Under the pieces are notes generated by a model. It was not told the origin of the DNA. It saw only the letters and a program-made list of their open reading frames with translations, and made no database searches. Below, piece by piece: positions 25,382 to 33,852 of a stretch of DNA of 64,000 bases. The stretch's first letter is position 1, and each line of letters begins with the position of its first letter. Source of the DNA: Luteococcus sp038433135 (GTDB lineage Bacteria > Actinomycetota > Actinomycetes > Propionibacteriales > Propionibacteriaceae); contig NZ_JBCDMV010000002.1 in the NCBI RefSeq assembly GCF_038433135.1, positions 310,001-374,000 of the forward strand, read 5' to 3'. The position numbers were made by a program, and so were the translations under genes.

Positions 25382-26815
25382 ATGGAGCACTTCGACGTCG
25401 TCATCATCGGATCCGGATCCGGCAACATGCTCATCGACGAGCGCTTCGATGGCCTGCGGGTGGCCATGGTTGAGCGCGGCGTCTACGGCGGTACCTGTCT
25501 GAATGTGGGTTGCATTCCCACCAAGATGTTCGTGCTGCCCGCGGATCATGCGGCCAGCCCACCCGACGCGGCGCGGATCAATGTTGACCTGCGTCTGGCT
25601 GGGGTCGACTTCAACCAGATCCGGGATCGGGTCTTTGGCCGGATCGATCCGATCTCGTCCGGCGGGAAGGCCTGGCGGGAGCAGAGCGACAATGTGACGG
25701 TCTTCCCCGGTTCGGGTCACTTTGTCGACACTGACGTGCTGGAGATCGCGATCCAGGGAGAGGACCAACCCGTACGGATCAGCGGCGACCGCTTCGTGCT
25801 GGCGGCCGGCTCCCGGGCAACCCTGCTGGATGTCCCCGGTGCCGGGCATCCCGATGTCGCGCCGCGGGTGCACACGTCGGACACGATCATGCGGTTGCCG
25901 GAGCTGCCCCGTTCCATGATCATCCTGGGTGGCGGCTACATCGCGGCCGAGTTCGCCCACATCTTCAGCGCCTACGGCGTCGAGGTGACCATGATCAACC
26001 GCAGCGAACGGTTGTTGCGCCGGGAGGACCGCGAGGTCAGCGAGCGATTCACCAAGATCATCTCCGAGCGGGTGAATCTCAAGCTGAACCAGCAGGTGAC
26101 CGCACTGGAGCCCGATGGCGACGGGGTCGAGGTGGTGACCCAGGATCCCAATGGCATCGAGTACAGCTATTCGGCGCAGGTGGTGCTGGCGGCGCTGGGC
26201 CGGGTGCCCAATGCCGACGGCCTGGAGCTGGATCGCGCCGGCGTTCGGGTGGATGACGACGGTTATGTGGTGGTGGACGAATGCCAGCGCACCAGCCAGC
26301 CGCACATCTGGGCGCTGGGCGACGTCTGTTCGGCGTCGCAGCTGAAGCACGTCGCCAATCACGAGGCCCGGGTGGTGCAGGCCAACCTGCTGCACGAGAT
26401 CACCGGCCAGGGGTCGCCACTCAGCACGGATCACCGCTTCATTCCGCACGCCATCTTCACCCATCCGCAGATCGCTGCGGTGGGCGCCACCGAGGACGAG
26501 CTGCGGCAGGCGGGCACGCCCTACCTGGCCAAGGTGCAGGCCTATGGCGACGTCGCCTACGGCTGGGCGCTGGAAGACCAGGAACACTTCGTCAAGCTGC
26601 TCTCCGACGACAAGGCGGAGCACCTGCTGGGGGCGCACATCATCGGGCCGCAGGCCTCCACCCTGATCCAGCCGATCGTCCAGGCGATGAGCTTCGGGGT
26701 GGGGATCGAAGAGATGGCGCGCGGCCAGTACTGGATCCACCCGGCGCTGACCGAAGTGGTGGAGAATGCCCTGCTCGGGCTGGTGGAACAGGCCCAGAAG
26801 CGGGCACAGGCATGA
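25382..26815 (+). CDS. mtr: Mycothione reductase
   Basis: It reduces oxidised mycothiol disulfide with NADPH to keep the main actinobacterial thiol reduced. The 477-residue flavoprotein disulfide reductase begins MEHFDVVIIGSGSGN (FAD loop), has the redox-active Cys39 and Cys44 in GGTCLNVGCIPTKMF, a second nucleotide loop near GGGYIAAEF, and the C-terminal catalytic HPALTE. The closeness of the N-terminus to Mycobacterium Mtr distinguishes it from lipoamide dehydrogenase. ATG 25382 follows TAGTTT (25369-25374) by 7 nt. Its stop overlaps the next gene. Confidence 0.93.
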   Translation: MEHFDVVIIGSGSGNMLIDERFDGLRVAMVERGVYGGTCLNVGCIPTKMFVLPADHAASPPDAARINVDLRLAGVDFNQIRDRVFGRIDPISSGGKAWREQSDNVTVFPGSGHFVDTDVLEIAIQGEDQPVRISGDRFVLAAGSRATLLDVPGAGHPDVAPRVHTSDTIMRLPELPRSMIILGGGYIAAEFAHIFSAYGVEVTMINRSERLLRREDREVSERFTKIISERVNLKLNQQVTALEPDGDGVEVVTQDPNGIEYSYSAQVVLAALGRVPNADGLELDRAGVRVDDDGYVVVDECQRTSQPHIWALGDVCSASQLKHVANHEARVVQANLLHEITGQGSPLSTDHRFIPHAIFTHPQIAAVGATEDELRQAGTPYLAKVQAYGDVAYGWALEDQEHFVKLLSDDKAEHLLGAHIIGPQASTLIQPIVQAMSFGVGIEEMARGQYWIHPALTEVVENALLGLVEQAQKRAQA

Positions 26816-28026
26816 GGGGCGACAGGTGGACGAGGTTCGGTCAGGGGTGCGCGGCCGGGCTGGTCGGTGTCCTGTTGTTGACCGCGTGTTCGGATTCGTC
26901 GATGGAGGATTTCGCCAAGCGTGACGAGACCAGCCCCGCTCCCTTGGCGACCTCGACCGGTGCGTCGGCCGTCTCGACCCCCGCACGCCCCAGCTGCCGG
27001 GCCATGGCCGGGGAGTTGAGCCGGGACGAGCAGATCGGCCAGCTGCTGATGGTCGGCACCACCGAGGCCACCCCCGGGGAGACGCTGCGCACCGTCGTGA
27101 AGAAGAACCACCTGGGCTCGTTGATCTACCTGGGCGGTGAGCCGCGCAGCCTGGAGGACACGGCCTGGGCCAGCTCGGAGATCCAGTCCTGGGCCCCGGA
27201 CCAGCTGCCCATCCTGCTCGCCACGGATCAGGAGGGTGGCCAGATCCAGCGACTGCAGGGCGATGGCTTTGCCGACATGCCGTCGGCCACCGAGCAGGGC
27301 AAGCTCCCCGACGCCGCGCTGCGCAAGAAGTGGAAGGGTTGGGGGCAGCAGCTGTTGGCGGCGGGGGTGCGTTATGACCTGGCGCCGGTTGCCGACGTCG
27401 TCCCGCCGGGGCACGACGCCCGCAGCGAGGGGGTCGGCGCCCTGGATCGCAATTACGGCACCGACGATGTCACCGTGGCGCGCAAGGCGACCGCCGCGGT
27501 GCAGGGCCTGGCGGACGCGCGAGTGGCCTCCAGCCTGAAGCACTTCCCCGGTCTGGGCAGGGCCACCGCCAATACCGATTTCGGCACCGCGGTGGACGGC
27601 CAGACCACGCTGGACGATGTGGCGGCCTTCACCGGCCCGATGAAGGCCGGGGCCAGTTCGGTGATGATCAGCTCCACCATCTATTCCAAGATCGACCCGG
27701 GGGTGCACGCCGTCTTCAGCAGCAAGATCATCAACGACGGGCTGCGCCAGCAGCTCGGCTGGCAGAAGGTGGTGATCAGCGACGACCTGGGCGCCGCCGC
27801 CGCGGTCAAGGAGGTGCCGGTGGGCGAGCGTGGTGTGCGTTTCATCGCCGCTGGGGGAGACCTGGTGATCAATGCCGATGCCTCGACGATCGACGACATG
27901 GCCGACGGAATCCGTGAACGCGCCGCCAAGGACAAGGCCTTCGCCGACGAGCTGCCCAGGCACGCCGCCCGCGTCCTCGCCCTCAAGGCGGAGGTCGGCC
28001 TGGTCACGTGTGCCCCTGAGGGTTGA
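26812..28026 (+). CDS. Glycoside hydrolase family 3 lipoprotein (NagZ-like)
   Basis: A 404-residue exported protein: signal peptide with lipobox LLTAC (Cys26), a Ser/Thr/Ala-rich linker to about 60, then a GH3 TIM barrel with TDQEGGQIQR (139-148), KHFPGLGRA (243-251) and the nucleophile motif SDDL (323-326). GH3 NagZ enzymes remove N-acetylglucosamine from muropeptides; here KHFPG is followed by Leu-Gly-Arg rather than the usual catalytic loop, so exact specificity is unsure. ATG 26812 overlaps the mtr stop (ATGA). Confidence 0.87.
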   Translation: MRGDRWTRFGQGCAAGLVGVLLLTACSDSSMEDFAKRDETSPAPLATSTGASAVSTPARPSCRAMAGELSRDEQIGQLLMVGTTEATPGETLRTVVKKNHLGSLIYLGGEPRSLEDTAWASSEIQSWAPDQLPILLATDQEGGQIQRLQGDGFADMPSATEQGKLPDAALRKKWKGWGQQLLAAGVRYDLAPVADVVPPGHDARSEGVGALDRNYGTDDVTVARKATAAVQGLADARVASSLKHFPGLGRATANTDFGTAVDGQTTLDDVAAFTGPMKAGASSVMISSTIYSKIDPGVHAVFSSKIINDGLRQQLGWQKVVISDDLGAAAAVKEVPVGERGVRFIAAGGDLVINADASTIDDMADGIRERAAKDKAFADELPRHAARVLALKAEVGLVTCAPEG

Positions 28027-28094
28027 GCCGCGAGCAACCCAAACGGACCGCCGGGATGACGCGGGCCGATCCCCGATTGGTGTTGGATTGAGTC

Positions 28095-28325
28095 ATGGAC
28101 AGCGACAAGACCCCCAAGACCGATTTCGGCTGGATCCGAATGGGTTGCTACACGTTGATCATCATGGCCATCTGGGCCGTCTGCTGGGTGGTGACCACAC
28201 TGGTCACCAGCACCCTGAGCATTGGCTGGGTGGAGGCATCCTTCCCCGGCGTCGGGCTGGCTCTCGCCGGTGGTGCCCTGTGGGAGTACCTGCGTCGGGA
28301 GAAGGCCCGCAAGCAGATCGGTTGA
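28095..28325 (+). CDS. Small membrane protein, unknown function
   Basis: Seventy-six residues with two hydrophobic helices (about 17-40 and 48-63) and a basic C-terminal tail (RREKARK). I do not recognise a family. It begins 68 bases after the GH3 gene. Length, codon pattern and placement support a real gene, but no clear ribosome binding site is visible. Confidence 0.6.
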   Translation: MDSDKTPKTDFGWIRMGCYTLIIMAIWAVCWVVTTLVTSTLSIGWVEASFPGVGLALAGGALWEYLRREKARKQIG

Positions 28326-28434
28326 GCGGCATCGCCCGATCGGGCAGCGCCGGTTGGACCGGCGAGCGCCACGTTCGTGGCTGGGATAACCTCAGTGGGT
28401 ACGTCGCGAGACGATTTCCGACGATCTTGAGGAC

Positions 28435-31365
28435 ATGATGAACGAGCCGAAGTACCGCTACACCGCCGAGCTGGCCGACCAGATCGAGCTGGCCTGGCAG
28501 GATCGCTGGGAAGCCGAGGGCACCTTCCACGCCCCGAATCCCGCCGGGCCGTGGGCCGAGCCCGAGGAGGTCGACGGCCGGGAGAAGTTGCTGGTGCTCG
28601 ACATGTTCCCCTACCCGTCGGGATCCGGGCTGCACGTCGGGCATCCGCTGGGCTACATCGCCACCGATGTCTTCAGCCGGTACCACCGGATGCTGGGCAA
28701 GAATGTGTTGCACGCCATGGGCTACGACGCCTTCGGCCTGCCCGCCGAGCAGTACGCCGTGCAGACCGGCACGCACCCGCGCACCACCACCGAGGCAAAC
28801 ATCGTCACCTACCGGCGCCAGCTGCGCCGCCTGGGTCTGGCCCATGACGACCGCCGCTCGATCAAGACCATCGACCCCGGCTACTACAAGTGGACCCAGT
28901 GGATCTTCGCCCAGATCTTCAACGCCTGGTACGACGTCGAGGCGGTGCGGGCCGACGGCAGTCTGGGCAAGGCCCGCCCGATCAGCGAACTGGTCGACGA
29001 GCTCGCCAGCGGGCAGCGCGCGCTGACCGGTGACATGGCCGGCAAGCAGTGGGCCGAGCTGGACGCCAAGCAGCAGGCCGACTACCTGGACTCCTTCCGG
29101 CTGGCCTATGCCGACGAGGCGCCGGTGAACTGGGCCCCCGGCTTGGGCACCGTGCTGGCCAACGAGGAGGTCACCAACGAGGGCCGCTCCGAGCGTGGCA
29201 ACTTCCCGGTCTTCAAGGCCAACCTGCGGCAGTGGAAGATGCGGATCACCGCCTACGCGGACCGGCTGGCCTCGGATCTGGATCGCGTCGAGTGGCCGGA
29301 GAACATCAAGGCCCTGCAGCGCAACTGGATCGGCAAGAGCCATGGCGCCCGGGTGCACTTCACCGGCCCGAATGGGGAGGATCTGGAGGTCTTCACCACC
29401 CGTCCCGACACCTTGTTCGGCGCCAGCTTCATGGTGCTGGCCCCCGAGCACCCGCTGGTCTCCTCGTTGATGGGGGAGGGCACCAGTTGGCCCGAGGGCA
29501 CCAGGGACGCCTGGACAGCCGGCGCGGCCAGCCCGAAGCAGGCCGTCGAGGACTACCAGCGCGAGGCGGGCCGCAAGTCCGACGTCGAGCGCCAGATGGA
29601 CGACAAGACCAAGACCGGCGTCTTCACCGGTGCCTGGGCCACCAACCCGGTCAACGGCGCCCAAGTGCCCGTCTTCATCGCCGACTACGTGTTGATGGGC
29701 TACGGCACCGGCGCGATCATGGCGGTGCCCAGCGGGGATGAGCGTGACTTCGAGTTCGCGCAGGCCTTCGACATCGACATCATCGACGTGATCTCGCCGG
29801 TGGACGGCGATGGCAAGGCGGCCGCAGGGTGGGAGGGCACCGTCGCCGACGGCAAGGCCTTCACCGGCGAGGGGGTGCTGGTCAACTCGTCGAATGACGA
29901 GCTCGACCTGAACGGCCTGACCGTTGCCGAGAGCAAGCAGGCGATGATCGCCTGGCTGGAGGCCAAGGGCTGCGGTACCGGCACCATCAACTACCGCATG
30001 CGTGACTGGCTGTTCAGCCGCCAGCGCTACTGGGGCGAGCCCTTCCCGATCGTCTACGACGAGCAGGGCGTTGCCCACTCGCTGCCCGACAGCATGCTGC
30101 CGCTGGAACTGCCCGAGGTGGACGACTACTCGCCGCGCACCTTCGACCCCGACGACCGGGACTCCCGGCCCGAGGCGCCGCTGGCCCGCGCCACCGACTG
30201 GGTCGAGGTCACCCTTGATCTTGGTGACGGGCCCAAGAGGTACCGCCGCGAGACCAACACCATGCCCAACTGGGCGGGTTCCTGCTGGTACTACCTGCGC
30301 TACCTGGATCCGGCCAATGACCAGGCCCTGATCGACCCGGCCGTCGAGCAGTACTGGATGGGCCAGCAGGCCACCGCCGTCGCCGGTGCCCCGGAGGGAA
30401 CCCGCGATCCCGGCGGTGTCGACCTGTACGTCGGCGGTGCCGAGCACGCCGTGCTGCACCTGCTGTACGCCCGCTTCTGGCACAAGGTGCTGTTCGATCT
30501 TGGCCACGTCAGCTCCGAGGAGCCCTTCCGCAAGTACTTCGCGCAGGGGATGATCCAGGGTTACGCCTACACCGACAGCCGTGGCCAGTACGTCCCGGCC
30601 GCCGAGATCGAGGAGCGGGGTGAGGGCAAGCAGACGACGTACTGGTTCGAGGGCAAGCAGGTCAACCGCGAGTATGGCAAGATCGGCAAGTCGCTCAAGA
30701 ACACCGTCAGCCCCGACGAGATGTATGCCGCCTACGGCGCCGACACCTTCCGCGTCTATGAGATGAGCATGGGGCCGCTGGAGCTCGGCCGGCCGTGGGA
30801 CACCCGCGCCGTCGTCGGTTCGCAGCGCTTCCTGCAACGGCTGTGGCGCAATGTGGTCGACGAACAGACCGGTGAGCTGCGGGTCGTCGAGGCCGAGCTC
30901 GACGTCGAGACCGAGCGGATCATGCACAAGACCATCGACGCGGTCCGCAAGGACTACGCGACGCTGGGCTTCAACACCGCCATCGCCCGGCTGATCGAGT
31001 TCAACAACGCGCTGACCAAGCTGGATTCGGTGCCACGCGAGGCCGCCGAGGCCTTGGTGCTGATGGTGGCGCCGGTGGCGCCGCACCTGGCCGAGGAACT
31101 CTGGCAGCGGCTGGGCCATGACCAGACCCTCACCCACCACGGCTTCCCCGTCGCGGATCAGGCCAAGCTGGTCGACGAGCAGGTGACCTGCGTGCTGCAG
31201 ATCAAGGGCAAGGTGCGCGCCACCCTGGAGGTCTCCGCCGAGATCACCGAGGAGGAGCTCAAGGCCCTGGCCCTGGCCCACCCGAAGGTGGTGGCCGCCA
31301 CCGAGAATGGCGTGCGCACCGTGATCGTCCGGGCGCCCAAGCTGGTCAACGTGGTTCCCGCCTGA
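28435..31365 (+). CDS. leuS: Leucyl-tRNA synthetase
   Basis: It charges tRNA-Leu in the cytoplasm. The 976-residue class I enzyme has the HIGH-type motif YPSGSGLHVGH (60-70), a long CP1 editing domain, and the second signature as KIGKS (749-753), a variant of KMSKS. The start is ATG 28435 or, with better spacing from GAGGA (28429-28433), ATG 28438. A TAACCT box at 28387-28392 is a likely -10. The first codons MNEPKYRYTAELADQIE fit actinobacterial LeuS. Confidence 0.97.
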   Translation: MMNEPKYRYTAELADQIELAWQDRWEAEGTFHAPNPAGPWAEPEEVDGREKLLVLDMFPYPSGSGLHVGHPLGYIATDVFSRYHRMLGKNVLHAMGYDAFGLPAEQYAVQTGTHPRTTTEANIVTYRRQLRRLGLAHDDRRSIKTIDPGYYKWTQWIFAQIFNAWYDVEAVRADGSLGKARPISELVDELASGQRALTGDMAGKQWAELDAKQQADYLDSFRLAYADEAPVNWAPGLGTVLANEEVTNEGRSERGNFPVFKANLRQWKMRITAYADRLASDLDRVEWPENIKALQRNWIGKSHGARVHFTGPNGEDLEVFTTRPDTLFGASFMVLAPEHPLVSSLMGEGTSWPEGTRDAWTAGAASPKQAVEDYQREAGRKSDVERQMDDKTKTGVFTGAWATNPVNGAQVPVFIADYVLMGYGTGAIMAVPSGDERDFEFAQAFDIDIIDVISPVDGDGKAAAGWEGTVADGKAFTGEGVLVNSSNDELDLNGLTVAESKQAMIAWLEAKGCGTGTINYRMRDWLFSRQRYWGEPFPIVYDEQGVAHSLPDSMLPLELPEVDDYSPRTFDPDDRDSRPEAPLARATDWVEVTLDLGDGPKRYRRETNTMPNWAGSCWYYLRYLDPANDQALIDPAVEQYWMGQQATAVAGAPEGTRDPGGVDLYVGGAEHAVLHLLYARFWHKVLFDLGHVSSEEPFRKYFAQGMIQGYAYTDSRGQYVPAAEIEERGEGKQTTYWFEGKQVNREYGKIGKSLKNTVSPDEMYAAYGADTFRVYEMSMGPLELGRPWDTRAVVGSQRFLQRLWRNVVDEQTGELRVVEAELDVETERIMHKTIDAVRKDYATLGFNTAIARLIEFNNALTKLDSVPREAAEALVLMVAPVAPHLAEELWQRLGHDQTLTHHGFPVADQAKLVDEQVTCVLQIKGKVRATLEVSAEITEEELKALALAHPKVVAATENGVRTVIVRAPKLVNVVPA

Positions 31366-31373
31366 CATACCGT

Positions 31374-31473
31374 CGCTCGGGTTCCCTCAAAGCGCTCGGG
31401 TTCCCTCAAGGCGCTCGGGTTCCTGCGGTCCGCTCGTGTTGCAACACACGCGGATCGCAGGAACCCGAGCGCC
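31374..31473. repeat. Palindromic repeat copy A (left of the AbiEi/DUF559-like gene)
   Basis: Three direct copies of CGCTCGGGTTCC start at 31374, 31393 and 31412, spaced exactly 19 bp (the first two read CGCTCGGGTTCCCTCAA). The third opens a 64-bp inverted repeat (31410-31473) with perfect 18-bp outer arms, an inner 5-bp pair and GTGTTGCAACAC at the exact centre; 29 of 32 base pairs match. The right part (31420-31473) recurs at 32520-32573. Confidence 0.85.
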
Positions 31474-31573
31474 TGCCTGTGTTGCCCGGCCCGGCAGCCT
31501 GTGGACAACTTCTCGCTCACATTCCCCTGTGGATGGCTGACACTTTTCGGGGCCAGATGCACATAACAGGGGT

Positions 31574-32482
31574 ATGGAAACCTTCACCCGCTCCGAGCTG
31601 GCTGCCCTTGGGATCTCCGACACCGACATCCGACGCCTGGTCAATGAGGGCCGCTATCTGCGGATCCGACGGGGCGACTACCTGAACGCCTCGTCAGGGC
31701 CCTTGCCCCGGTACGAGGCTCGCCACCGAATCCTGGCCCACGCCACCTGGCCGAGGCTTCACTCCGGAGTCCTGAGCCACCACTCGGCGGCAGCCTTGCA
31801 TGGGCTCCCGCTCCCAGCCCACGAGCTGGAGCGAGTGCACGTCACCAGAGTGGGCACTGCTGGTGGCGTGCGGCGCCCAAGCGTCCAGGTGCACCGCGCT
31901 CGCCTCGACGACGTCGAAGTGACCGAGGTGGAGGGGCTGCCGGTGACCACCCTGGAGCGTACGGCCGCGGACCTGGCCCGGATCCTGACCCCAGACCGGG
32001 GGCTTGCCGTCGTGGATGCGGCGCTTCGCCAGGGAGCCAACCCCGCGTTGCTGGCCGAGATCGTCGAAGCGCAAGGCCGGATGGCAGGAGCACCACGAGC
32101 CCGGGCGGTGACCGCACTGGGGGATCCGCTGGCGGAGAGCGCCGGGGAGTCACGCAGTCGATGGTTCATGCACGAGTTCGGCGCTCCGGTTCCGGTGCTC
32201 CAGTTCTGGGTACTCGATGGCCAAGGGCAGCGCATCGGACGAGCGGACTTCGCATGGCCCGAGTGGGGTGTCGTCGGGGAGTTCGACGGGTGGGTGAAGT
32301 ACGGCCGGCTCCTGAAACCCGGGCAGGACGTCTCCGAGGTACTGCGGGACGAGAAGACCCGTGAGCAGAGAATGCGAAATCAGGGCTGGTGGATGCACCG
32401 CTGGGGCGATCCGGAGCTTCGGACACCCGTCAAGTGGAGCAAGGACCTTCAACAGGCCCTGAAATCCGGAAGACCCCATTGA
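31574..32482 (+). CDS. AbiEi-type N-terminal domain plus DUF559-like nuclease domain protein
   Basis: A 302-residue protein of a type common in actinobacteria. Residues 1-60 look like the winged helix of AbiEi antitoxins (FTRSELAALGISDTDIRRLV); 190-295 resemble the DUF559/Vsr endonuclease fold, with Glu192, Asp225 (RADFAWPE), Glu236-Asp238 (GEFDG) and Lys242 in the spacing of a PD-(D/E)xK site. No AbiEii toxin partner is adjacent. The gene is flanked by two copies of a palindromic repeat. It starts at ATG 31574; no ribosome binding site is evident. Role unknown; defence or repeat-associated DNA processing are possibilities. Confidence 0.75.
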   Translation: METFTRSELAALGISDTDIRRLVNEGRYLRIRRGDYLNASSGPLPRYEARHRILAHATWPRLHSGVLSHHSAAALHGLPLPAHELERVHVTRVGTAGGVRRPSVQVHRARLDDVEVTEVEGLPVTTLERTAADLARILTPDRGLAVVDAALRQGANPALLAEIVEAQGRMAGAPRARAVTALGDPLAESAGESRSRWFMHEFGAPVPVLQFWVLDGQGQRIGRADFAWPEWGVVGEFDGWVKYGRLLKPGQDVSEVLRDEKTREQRMRNQGWWMHRWGDPELRTPVKWSKDLQQALKSGRPH

Positions 32483-32511
32483 TGCTGGGGCATGTAGACC
32501 AAAGAGCGATC

Positions 32512-32600
32512 CGAGTGGGTTGTTGCGGTCCGCGTGGGTTGCAACACACGCGGGTCTCGGGAATCCGAGCGTCGCGCAGCAACCCGAGCGGATTGGGCCG
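32512..32600. repeat. Palindromic repeat copy B (right of the AbiEi/DUF559-like gene)
   Basis: Bases 32520-32573 match 31420-31473 at 44 of 54 positions in direct orientation. The centre GGGTTGCAACACAC lies 1,100 bp from that of copy A. Its own palindrome is more worn, with an extra unit ending AGCAACCCGAGCGGAT (32578-32593) that pairs with the left side. It ends just before the luxS promoter. Confidence 0.8.
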
Positions 32601-32618
32601 ACCGATAACCTTGTGGCC

Positions 32619-33077
32619 ATGCCGATGAATGTCGAGAGTTTCAACCTGGACCACACGCTGGTCGCCGCGCCCTACCTTCGGGTGGCCGACCGAAAGGTCC
32701 TGCCGCAGGGTGACGTGCTGACCAAGTATGACGTGCGCTTCTGCCAGCCCAACCAGGCCCACCTGGAGATGCCGGTGATCCACTCGCTGGAGCACACCAT
32801 GGCGGAGAACTTCCGCAACCACGCGGACTACATCGTCGACTTCTCGCCGATGGGCTGCCAGACCGGCTTCTACCTGATCGTCGTCGGTGACCACGAGCAG
32901 GCCGAGATCGAGGAACTCGTCGCCGCCACCCTGACCGATGTGATCAACGCCACCGAGGTGCCCGCCGCCAATGAGGTGCAGTGTGGCTGGGGCGCCAACC
33001 ACACCCTGACCGGCGCCCAGGAGGCTGCCCGGGTGATGCTGGACCAGCGCGCCGAGTGGTCCCAGGTGATGGCATGA
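32619..33077 (+). CDS. luxS: S-ribosylhomocysteine lyase (LuxS)
   Basis: It cleaves S-ribosylhomocysteine to homocysteine and the precursor of autoinducer-2. The 152-residue protein has the metal ligands His55 and His59 in HSLEH and Cys122, plus the catalytic Cys80 in GCQTGFY. ATG 32619 follows TAACCT (32606-32611) by 7 nt, so probably leaderless; ATG 32625 is an alternative. The stop overlaps mtnN, giving a complete two-step recycling operon. AI-2 signalling is possible but metabolism alone would explain it. Confidence 0.95.
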   Translation: MPMNVESFNLDHTLVAAPYLRVADRKVLPQGDVLTKYDVRFCQPNQAHLEMPVIHSLEHTMAENFRNHADYIVDFSPMGCQTGFYLIVVGDHEQAEIEELVAATLTDVINATEVPAANEVQCGWGANHTLTGAQEAARVMLDQRAEWSQVMA

Positions 33078-33760
33078 GCGAGGTGCTGTTGCTGGCCGCG
33101 ATGGCCGAGGAAACCCGCCCCGTGCTGGACGGGCGCCAGGCCACCGAGCTGGAGGTCGCCCGCGGCCGGGCCTGGCGGCTGGAATCCGACGGCCTGGAGA
33201 TCACCCTGGTCACCTGCGGAATCGGGCTGGTGAACTCCGCCGCTGCCACCGCAGTCGCGATCGAGACCTACCAGCCCCGGTACGTGATCTCACTGGGATC
33301 CGCCGGTGGGCTGGGCACCGACGTCCGGGTGGGGGACATCATCGTCGGTGACTCCTACCGCTACGCCGACGCCGACTCCCGGATCTTCGGCTACGAACTG
33401 GGCCAGATCCCCACCATGCCCAAGGCCTACCAGGGCGACCCGGGACTGCTGGAGCTGGTGCGCGCCGACGACGCCGATGCCACGGTGCACGTCGGTGGGA
33501 TCGTCAGCGGCAACTCCTTCGTAGCCGGCGACGTCACCACCGTGGTGCGCGGCCGCTTCCCGGACGCCCTGGCGGCGGACATGGAGTCGACGGCGATCGC
33601 GCAGGTGGCGCACCGGTACCAGCTGCCCTTCATCTGCGTCCGCTCGATCAGCGACCTGTGTTCGCCCAACGCCGACGACGAGTTCAAGGGCAGCATCGAC
33701 GACGTCGCCCAGCGCTCCGCCGACGCCGTGTGGAGACTGGTTGCTCGGCTGCCGCGCTGA
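33074..33760 (+). CDS. mtnN: 5'-methylthioadenosine/S-adenosylhomocysteine nucleosidase
   Basis: It removes adenine from S-adenosylhomocysteine and methylthioadenosine, feeding LuxS. The 228-residue protein begins with LLLAAMAEET, a family motif, and has the VISLGSAGGL loop, the substrate Glu in ADMESTAIAQVA and the catalytic Asp in RSISD. ATG 33074 overlaps the luxS stop (ATGA). Confidence 0.93.
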   Translation: MSEVLLLAAMAEETRPVLDGRQATELEVARGRAWRLESDGLEITLVTCGIGLVNSAAATAVAIETYQPRYVISLGSAGGLGTDVRVGDIIVGDSYRYADADSRIFGYELGQIPTMPKAYQGDPGLLELVRADDADATVHVGGIVSGNSFVAGDVTTVVRGRFPDALAADMESTAIAQVAHRYQLPFICVRSISDLCSPNADDEFKGSIDDVAQRSADAVWRLVARLPR

Positions 33761-33852
33761 GGTCGCTGGTGAGCAGCGGCTGGCAGGCCTGATCACAGAA
33801 GCTCAATCACCCCGCCACCCCAGCCGCGTCCCAGCACCCAGAACCCCAGCCT

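Noticed and set aside
25382..26815. Lipoamide dehydrogenase as an alternative for mtr
   Set aside because: The N-terminal GSGSGN loop and LIDERFDG segment fit mycothione reductase, and mshD shows that mycothiol is made.
28028..28046. Possible further copy of the palindromic repeat (AGCAACCC word) after the GH3 gene
   Set aside because: Only a short partial match to the end of copy B, without the central GTTGCAAC or an inverted arm.
28204..31368. 1,054-codon open frame antisense to leuS
   Set aside because: It mirrors leuS codon structure in a GC-rich genome; the protein is low-complexity with no family likeness.
31374..31430. Short regular repeats as a possible CRISPR array
   Set aside because: The period is only 19 bp with no unique spacers and no cas genes nearby.
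31574..32482. Complete AbiE toxin-antitoxin system
   Set aside because: Only the AbiEi-like domain is present; no AbiEii nucleotidyltransferase gene lies on either side.
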